From Rana temporaria (taxonomy: Eukaryota; Chordata; Amphibia; Anura; Ranidae), in contig NC_053493.1 in NCBI RefSeq assembly GCF_905171775.1, forward strand, positions 247,968,438 to 248,032,437: a DNA stretch of 64,000 bases, in the 5' to 3' direction. The notes beneath the pieces were generated by a model. The model saw nothing but the letters and a program-made list of their open reading frames with translations, made no database searches and was not told the origin of the DNA. Positions 57,411 to 64,000 of this stretch are shown here, in pieces. Position 1 is the first letter of the stretch. Each line of letters starts with the position of its first letter. The translations under genes and the position numbers were made by a program.

Positions 57411-58439
57411 TTGGTGTGCAAACAAATCCCTCTGTTTTTAACTTGAATTGTTAGACAGGGCCAATCTGGTTTGTTTGTAATAATCCCCTTTTCCAGAGTG
57501 GTCATTGTAAGTGTATCATCCAGTACCCTTCTAGAGAATATAAACCACCACCAGAGAGAGGGCAACCAAATGGTGCTCCGGCCAGAGATGATGGGTGACT
57601 TCATTAACCAACTATGGTCATGACGTCACTCAATATCCCTTTACAGATGGCAGGGATCTGTCATTTTGCAGCAGCAATGTTACCGCTGTAAAAGGACAGG
57701 TTTTACAACTGCTGTATACCTACAAACAATAGCCTTGAAGTCAGGCGGGCAAAACTGGCCAAATATGGCATCCCAACCGACATATTGCTCAAAGATTATT
57801 TGCTATTACAATAATTAAGAATTATATACAAAAAAAAAAAAAAAAGGAAGTGTGCCAAGATGAAAATGCCCTGTTGATCTAAGCAAACAAGCCGCCTCAA
57901 ATTATAATTGCTAACATTTCTGTCATTTGAATATTCAAAATAATTGGGCTGTTTAATGCAGTTAATGCAGTGTGCATTCACTGCAGCATGCTGGTATGAA
58001 TAGAATGTTAGTTCTGAAAAACCTGTGCATCCCAGGCCAAGATTTACATGAGGTTCTGACTAATGTGAATACCAAGCCCCATCTATCCTGATGACAGGTA
58101 TTACCACCTCTCCTTAAACTGACAAATGCTAAGATTTCAGTGGGCAGTAAATGCTCTGGCAGAGGGCAGGGCTTAAGTTTGATTTGGGCACAAGCTGAAA
58201 TCCCATGTTTAGCCTGGAATTGTGATCAAAAGGCAACCAGGACATATTAAATATAATAAGAGATTTGCAGGCACCTCAAAAGTAGCAGCACTTCAAAGCG
58301 GTTGTTATCCTAGAAACACAGAAAGAAGAAATCAGGTTCATGCTAAAGCCTTTTTTACACTCTGTATCCCCATTGACACTTTACAGCGTAGTGTGATTAA
58401 AGACTAAAAATTCCCTTATTGATAAAATCTGACAGTCTT
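57411..58439. other. SLC35B3 intron, no recognised feature
   Basis: No exon, RNA gene or recognisable transposon found. Confidence 0.3.
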
Positions 58440-58893
58440 ATGCTGGCCATACACGGGTCGAATTTTCAAAGAACTTTCTTTCAAAAATCTTATCTAAGAA
58501 TTTTCGTTCGTATTTCGCACCATTAGTGGGCTGCAACAACAGCCGATTTTCGGACGGTCATCGAATTTTAATAATCGAACATAGATGGATTTTTTTTTAA
58601 AAAACCAACGATTTTCTAATCAATGGTGGAAGAATTGTGCGAGAAACGTAATCAAAAAAGAAATGCGGATTTGCAAGAAAATAAAATTCACGGGAAGAAA
58701 TAAAAAAGGTTCCTGGAACGAAAGAAGATTCCCAGACACAAAAATTATTTTCTGTAGAAACATGGGGTGAAATTGAAGGTTTGGTCGGTCGATTTTCTAA
58801 ATCAATGGTGGTGCCATTGGATCACAAAACAAACACATTTTCTGATTTTCAAAAGAAAGTTCTTTCGAAATTCGACCCGTGTATGGCCAGCAT
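58440..58893. mobile_element. MITE with ATGCTGGCCATACACGGGTC ends
   Basis: Ends ATGCTGGCCATACACGGGTC and GACCCGTGTATGGCCAGCAT, perfectly complementary, with TA on the right flank. The interior has inverted TCGATTTTCTAATCAATGG-like words. Non-coding. Confidence 0.85.
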
Positions 58894-59403
58894 TACACTA
58901 TACCATTCCCGACTATAATCTGCCCTGGTGGAGAGGACTTTCAAAGCTTTTACTGCTCAGGTCAAAGAAAATTCTTCCAACAATGTACAAGTAAGAAATG
59001 AAAGCAGAGCTTTCAGAATGGTGCATCTTTAAAAGCATTTGACTTTGATGAACGGATGAGACTTTCTGCCAGCCATAGAAAAGTGTCTTGTCTAGCCAGG
59101 AATTATTGAGAACTTTGTTGTCAAGTACAGCCTTTGAGATGGTTATTCAGACTTTATCTAAAAAAAGGGTATATTTATAAATCTGTCACTCGCTGCAGAT
59201 GAATCTTGCAGGTGTGTGTTTAAAATGACGGATTCACCAAAAATCACATTCAAGGCCTTATAAATATGCCCTAAAGTGATATATTAGCATCACTTTTAGA
59301 TGAAACTGGGGCATAAGGGTTAATATAAAACGACATATGTCTTGGGTTGCCTTCAACGCTAGACATTTCAGATATTGCGATTTGTGGTGAATGACAGTTG
59401 TGT
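58894..59403. other. SLC35B3 intron, no recognised feature
   Basis: Nothing identified. Confidence 0.3.
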
Positions 59404-59407
59404 TTAA

Positions 59408-59798
59408 AGTGGTTGTAAACCCTGGTGGACTACTTCTACCTATAGGTAAGCCTAGAATAAGGCTTTCCTATAAGTAGTGGAAATATTTCCAAAACGGCGC
59501 ACATTTAAGAGATATTTCACTAGTAGTCAGCCGAAATTCTTCACTGTGCATGCGCAGGGAAGAAACGAAACCAAGTGCAGTTTCTTTCCCAGCCTGTGCC
59601 GTGAAATGCGGCTCCTGTGCGCATGCGCGGGAGTGACGTCACGCGGCTCCGATGAATCAGAGAAGACAGAAGATGGACGCTGCCTACATCGATGGATTCG
59701 TTTGCAGGTAAGTGGCATACTAGCCCATTATGCTTTTCATTTGCAGGCTGCAGCAGCGAGCTAAAGAGGAAGTTAAACCCATCGGGTTTACTTCCTCT
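59408..59798. mobile_element. TTAA-flanked MITE (AGTGGTTGTAAACCC ends)
   Basis: TTAA at 59404-59407 and 59799-59802. Ends AGTGGTTGTAAACCC and GGGTTTACTTCCTCT. Confidence 0.8.
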
Positions 59799-59802
59799 TT
59801 AA

Positions 59803-60556
59803 CAGGTTCTTCAATCTGTAGCCCCCACCCCATTTCAAAGTCCCTTTGCTAGATTTTCAGAGGTTTTTTCCCCACACTGGAGCAAACTTCTAAAGCATGG
59901 TGATGGCGATTTGTACTCTCTATTTTTCATTATTTAACCACCACAATAACATCATGTTACACCCTATTCCTTTCTAGGCCATTTTTCAGTGATGTCATAG
60001 TTTGACTAACACTGAATCTTATATTGATTGTTTGACAGCTTTTTTTTGGTGGTATTTAAAGAGGAATGTCAGTTCCCTTTACCATTTGCCCATCCTGCTC
60101 CCCTCGGGCACCAGCATCTTTGCAAGTGTTCCACCTGTGTAAATGTGCTGAACAGCTCTGCTTGGCCTTCGGCTGTTCTGGCAGAGCCTAGTGGCACATC
60201 GGCGCACAGGGGTGAGATTCAATTCCGCCCATATGCAGACACAGTGATGTTTGGGACTTCTATACCTGTCCATGTACAGATGTGTTGCAGGACTTTACCG
60301 GGACCCAAGGCCCCGCAGCACATATGCATGTTTGCAGAATTTGGGGTGGGGATAGTGTCAAACATGATTCTCAGCTAGATGAAACTTAGGAAAAACTGCA
60401 TTGCATCACACAAACCTTAAAAATAAAAAATAATAATAATATCCAAACATGAGAGAGAGCGAGGGAGGAGAAAGCAGGGGACATCAAGGGTTAGGTTTTC
60501 CAACATAAACAGTACTACAGTTTACATATGTGATCACCGATTTACTATCACAGCAA
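59803..60556. other. SLC35B3 intron, no recognised feature
   Basis: The plus-strand frame at 60028-60378 is open but shows no domain or splice context. Confidence 0.25.
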
Positions 60557-60560
60557 TTAA

Positions 60561-61022
60561 AGTAATTGTAAAGTCTCTCTTTTTTTATTAAAAATAACAA
60601 ACTTACCTGCTCTGTTCAGAATAGCCCAAATCCTCCTCTTATCAGGTCCCTCTTTGATGCTCCTGTCCACTCCTTGTTAAGTGCCACCACAGCAAGCTGC
60701 TTGCTATGGGGGCTCCCAAGCCTAGTCACAGCTCCCTCTGTCCATTAAGACACAGAGCTGCCGCCCGGCCCCTCCCTCTTTCTATTCTCATTGGCTGACT
60801 GACTTTGATTGACAGCAGCAGGAGCCAATTAGTGCCATGTTGCCATCTCAGTCAAAGAGGAGGGGAGTCCTGGGCAGCTGAGACATTCCTACAACATCGC
60901 TGATCTAGATGGACCTCAGGTAAGTATTAGGAGGGCGGAGGGGGACTGCTGCACACAGAAGGCTTTTTATCTTAATGCATTAAATGCATTAAGATAAAAA
61001 ACCTTCTGACTTTGCAATCACT
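60561..61022. mobile_element. TTAA-flanked MITE (AGTAATTGTAAAGTC ends)
   Basis: TTAA at 60557-60560 and 61023-61026. Ends AGTAATTGTAAAGTC and GACTTTGCAATCACT. Inner palindrome ATCTTAATGCATTAAATGC near 60969-60998. Confidence 0.8.
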
Positions 61023-61446
61023 TTAAGGCACGGAGCTGCTCTGATCAGCTCTGTACTTTCTGCCTATACTCTATGCTGTCTAATAACACCAGGGGCAGCA
61101 GCATTGTGCGCACCTGGGAGCATGCACCATCGTAAACTAAAAGGCCGTTTTTAAATTACCTGTCAGAACTGCTCCCCCTAGTGGTCATTTACTACAACAG
61201 TCAACCATCCCACTAAGTCCGAAATCCGAATGCAAGAATGAAACTGCAACTTGTAGCTACATTAGCAGTTACATGTGCAAAGCACCCATGCATCTTGTGG
61301 TTACCATCCTTAGGATATACAAGAGGTTGCTGTCATTTCAACCTGCTGACAACCAAATAAATCTGAAAATAGGCACGTTATGCAACTTGGACTTTAAAGT
61401 ACTCTGTAAAATAAAAAACACACTGCATAAATTTTAGATTCTTTAC

Positions 61447-61544
61447 CATTTCTGAATTTGATCCATTATGTAGTTTCATGGCTTTTTCTTGCACATTTCC
61501 TATAACAGCATCTGCACAAAGCGCCAGGGAGATGAGCATCACAC
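61447..61544 (-). CDS. SLC35B3: SLC35B3 coding exon (first in window)
   Basis: 98-bp exon. The acceptor reads TTTTAAG before GTGTGATG and the donor GTAAAG follows the ATG codon. It enters with a split glycine codon (first base in the previous exon) and ends in phase 0. It encodes 32 residues: VMLISLALCADAVIGNVQ begins a membrane segment with the conserved CADAVIGN motif, then an NGSNSEM loop with a possible N-glycosylation sequon. It is the first exon upstream of the intron holding the DIRS element. The preceding exon was not found in 61545-64000. Confidence 0.9.
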
Positions 61545-61745
61545 CTTAAAATGATAAAAACACAAATTAAAAAAATAGTCTGCATCTGCTCACTGAAACG
61601 ACTCAACACTAAATGAGGTATGACTATTGAAACAGCACTTATGCCATTAACCCTTCAATGTAAAGAGACTCTATGCTACTTGTACATCAGAAAAAGTCCC
61701 TACTACAGAATCTGATAAACACCTAGCACTGCCTATTCTGTTTTA

Positions 61746-62070
61746 GACCCCTTTCACACTGGGGCACTTTAAAGGCGTTTTAGCGCTATAAATATCACCT
61801 TAAAAGTGCCTCTGAAGCCACACAGTGTGAAAGCTTGAGTGATTTAACACTGGGGTGGTGCGCTTGTAGGATGGAAAAAATAAAAATAAAGTATACGCTG
61901 CTCCTCCACTGCCTCGGCCCACTGAAATGAATGAGCAGCGACGCAACACGGGCGCTATTAATCCTTTCTTTGGCAGCTAGCGGTTAAAAGTGTCCCACTA
62001 GCGGCGGAAAAGCGCCGCTATAACAGCGGTAAATCGCTAACACCCGCACCGCCACAGTAAGAAAGGGGTC
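61746..62070. mobile_element. PIF/Harbinger-type MITE
   Basis: Ends GACCCCTTTCACACTG and GTAAGAAAGGGGTC, flanked by TTA on both sides (61743-61745, 62071-62073), the target duplication typical of PIF/Harbinger. Interior GGCGCTATTA/TAGCGGC words. Non-coding. Confidence 0.82.
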
Positions 62071-62139
62071 TTAAATGTTATTTATGATTAAGCAGTAATC
62101 CACATTAATTTACCCCGCCTTTAGTGAAGGTAATTGATG

Positions 62140-62665
62140 GTTACACCGATCATCCATAACTTCATGACCACCCAGCCAATATCGAGTAGGTCCCCCTTTC
62201 GTTACTAAAACAGCCCTGACCCATCGAGACATGGATGCAACTAGACCTCTGAAGGTAAGCAGTGGTATCTGGCACCAAGCCATCAGTAGCAGATCATGTT
62301 AGTCCTGTAAATTGTGAGGTGGGGCCTCTATGGACCCACACACACACACACACCCAGCCATCCACATGATGTAAAAGAAAAAACATGATTTATCAGACAA
62401 GGCCACCTTTTTCAATTACTCCGTTATGATGTTCATTGTAGACACTTTTTGTCGTGGACACAGGTCAGCATGAGCACATGTTGTGTATGGGGTTGCAGCT
62501 ATGCAGCCCCATACACAACAAAACTATGATGCCCATTTTTACTACTTTTAAACACATCAACTTCATAGATAACATGTTTCTTTGCTGCCTAATATACCGT
62601 ATCCCACCAAATTTCAGATGCCATTGTAACAAGAAAATCAGCGTCCGTGGTTCATAAAGTTATGG
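62140..62665 (-). pseudogene. internally deleted Tc1-like element, transposase on minus strand
   Basis: The plus strand reads like the complement of a Tc1 transposase gene with large gaps: GACCCATCGAGACATGGATG (transposase C-terminal part), then GTGAGGTGGGGCCTCTATGG, a short CA repeat at 62339-62353, GGCCATCCACATGATGTAAA-like mid-domain sequence, and ATGCAGCCCCATACACAACA, ending with a decayed terminal repeat. Much of the catalytic domain is lost. Confidence 0.75.
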
Positions 62666-62917
62666 CTAAAACGGTGTAGATGTCCATATGAGATTTAACA
62701 GTTAGTTAACTTTACCAAAACCATGATTAATTTTAAAGGGCAAATAAAGCTTTTAGTTTGGAAGTCTTAATAAAAAAAAAAAAAAAGATTTCAATTTTTT
62801 TATATTTTATTAAAATGATTGTAACAAATATATAATGTTAACAGTAGTCAATTCTCAGGTTGTCATTGTGGCAAAAACAGAAGTCTGTCCAAAAAAGGGA
62901 ACAATGACAATGTAAAC

Positions 62918-63065
62918 CAGGGATCCTCAAACTACGGCCCTCCAGCTGTTGCGGAACTACAAATCCCACGAGGCATTGCAAAACTCTGACATTCACAGAC
63001 ATGACTAGGCATGATGGGAATTGTAGTTTCTGAACACCTGGAGGGCCGTAGTTTGAAGACCCCTG
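62918..63065. mobile_element. hAT-type MITE (148 bp)
   Basis: Ends CAGGGATCCTCAAACTACGG and CCGTAGTTTGAAGACCCCTG, perfect 8-bp duplication ATGTAAAC (62910-62917, 63066-63073). Same family as 6251-6398. Confidence 0.93.
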
Positions 63066-63119
63066 ATGTAAACCATCATCAGATAAACTAACATCATTAG
63101 AATCTCAAACAAGTATTCT

Positions 63120-64000
63120 TATACTAAGTAAGGGCTCTTTCACACGTCAGTTCAGTTTTTTAGATCAGTTTTTTTTTCATCAGTTGATCCGTTTTTCATC
63201 AGTTTTTCCATCCGTTTTTTTTTGGGGGGGCTTTTTACATACAGTGCCTGCCGCCGAGAATGTGTTTTTAGCACGACGGCATCGCGCTGATTCTCGGCGA
63301 CAGGGTGCCGACATCTCGCACTCGCTGGAATAGTAAAAGCACATTCCAGCAAGCACGTCATAGAAGCGACGGGAGATCCGACTTGGATTCCCGCCAATTC
63401 TACACGTGTGCGGCGTTTGGTATGAATCCTGAGGGGAAAGTCCCCGCCGGATTTTAAATAAAAATCCGGCATGGGTTCCCCCCTCGGGAGCATACCGGGC
63501 CCTTAGGTCTGGTATGGGTTGTAAGGAGACCTCCCTACGCCGAAAAAACGGCGTAGGGGGTCCCCCTACAATCCATACCAGACCCGTATCCAAAGCACGC
63601 TACCCGGCCGGCCAGGAAAGGAGTGGGGACGAGCGAGGGCCCCTTCCCGACAACCCTGGCCGTTGGTTGTCGGGGTATGCGGGCGGGAGGCTTATCGGAA
63701 TCTGGGAGCCCCCTTTAATAAGGGGGCCCCCAGATACCAGCCCCCCACCCTAAGTGAATGGATACGGGGTACATCGTACCCCTACCCATTCACCTGGAGG
63801 CAAAAAGTTAAAGTTAATAAACACGACACAAGGGTTTTTAAAATAATTTATTAGTCTGCTCCGGAGGCCCCCCCTGTCTTCTTTATTAGCTCTTTCATCA
63901 GGGGGGGCTTCTTCTTTGACGTCTTCGGGTGGGGGCCGCTCTTCTTCGCCGCCGTCTGGTTCTCTTCCACCGCCGGGAGGGGGGGGGGGGGGTCGCTTTT
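63120..64000. repeat. GC-rich dispersed repeat, continues past window
   Basis: Begins with CATCAGTTTTTCCATCCGTT-like tandem words after GGCTCTTTCACACGTCAG, then a GC-rich section with inverted blocks (GTATGGGTTGTAAGGAG... and ...CCCTACAATCCATACC around 63507-63583). The CATACCAG block also occurs at 44095-44120. No credible coding, although both strands have open frames. The window ends in a G-run. Confidence 0.5.

Larger units (their letters stand above)
38968..61544 (-). other. SLC35B3: SLC35B3 gene, 3' part (five last coding exons, four introns)
   Basis: This is the span of the C-terminal half of the adenosine 3'-phospho-5'-phosphosulfate (PAPS) transporter 2, a multi-pass nucleotide-sugar-type transporter that brings PAPS from cytosol into the Golgi for sulfation. 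Five minus-strand exons join in frame with AG acceptors and GT donors and match SLC35B3 as I remember it across every junction, so no exon is missing between them. Introns are about 13.1, 2.7, 3.6 and 2.1 kb and are packed with transposons. In mammals the protein is about 400 residues; about 174 are encoded here, and the N-terminal exons lie past the window's right edge. The identification rests on remembered homology, not on a search. Confidence 0.9.

Noticed and set aside
61545..64000. Upstream SLC35B3 exon
   Set aside because: No minus-strand sequence matching the expected preceding membrane segment with a donor after a split glycine codon was found.

Overview
The window is vertebrate nuclear DNA, most likely from a true frog (family Ranidae). 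Three things support this: introns with GT..AG borders, a recognisable vertebrate solute-carrier gene, and a dense set of interspersed repeats of kinds I know from ranid genomes (the roughly 1 kb element starting CCACTTAAG, foldback elements starting AGGGGTTGTAAAGG, and a DIRS retrotransposon). The species assignment is inference. There are no bacterial-style genes, and most open frames are chance frames in repeats.

Host gene: the last five coding exons of SLC35B3 (PAPS transporter 2) lie on the minus strand at 61447-61544, 48234-48326, 45435-45546, 41720-41789 and 39503-39653, with a probable 3' UTR to about 38960. All splice borders and phases join cleanly and give about 174 C-terminal residues. 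The upstream exons lie beyond 64000. The 13 kb intron between the first two exons holds a complete DIRS-type tyrosine-recombinase retrotransposon (48993-54975, minus strand) with gag, RT/RNase H/methyltransferase-like and tyrosine recombinase frames, inverted terminal repeats and an internal complementary region.

Layout. 1-38900 is intergenic: six copies of a 1 kb TTAA-flanked element (962, 10219, 21313, 23713, 25525, 32633), many TTAA-flanked foldback MITEs, hAT-type MITEs with 8-bp duplications, a Tc1/mariner copy (35423-36887), an LTR-like element (17905-18974) and its rearranged inverted relative (about 6850-8570), separated by low-copy AT-rich stretches (about 1965-3090, 8600-10200, 15650-16600, 18980-20330, 24790-25520, 31600-32630). 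39000-61544 is the SLC35B3 3' part, with a CR1-like LINE, a piggyBac-like fragment, MITEs and the DIRS element in its introns. 61545-64000 is an upstream SLC35B3 intron with a Tc1 remnant, MITEs and the start of a GC-rich repeat.

The most informative observations are: the DIRS structure, whose complementary segments match perfectly over 68, 53 and 141 bp; a triple nest at 23169-24787 where two TTAA elements sit head to tail in the TTAA of a third; an hAT MITE in one arm of an inverted repeat whose other arm preserves the empty site; and a hairpin inside the 1 kb TTAA elements whose stem changes sequence between copies while pairing is kept.
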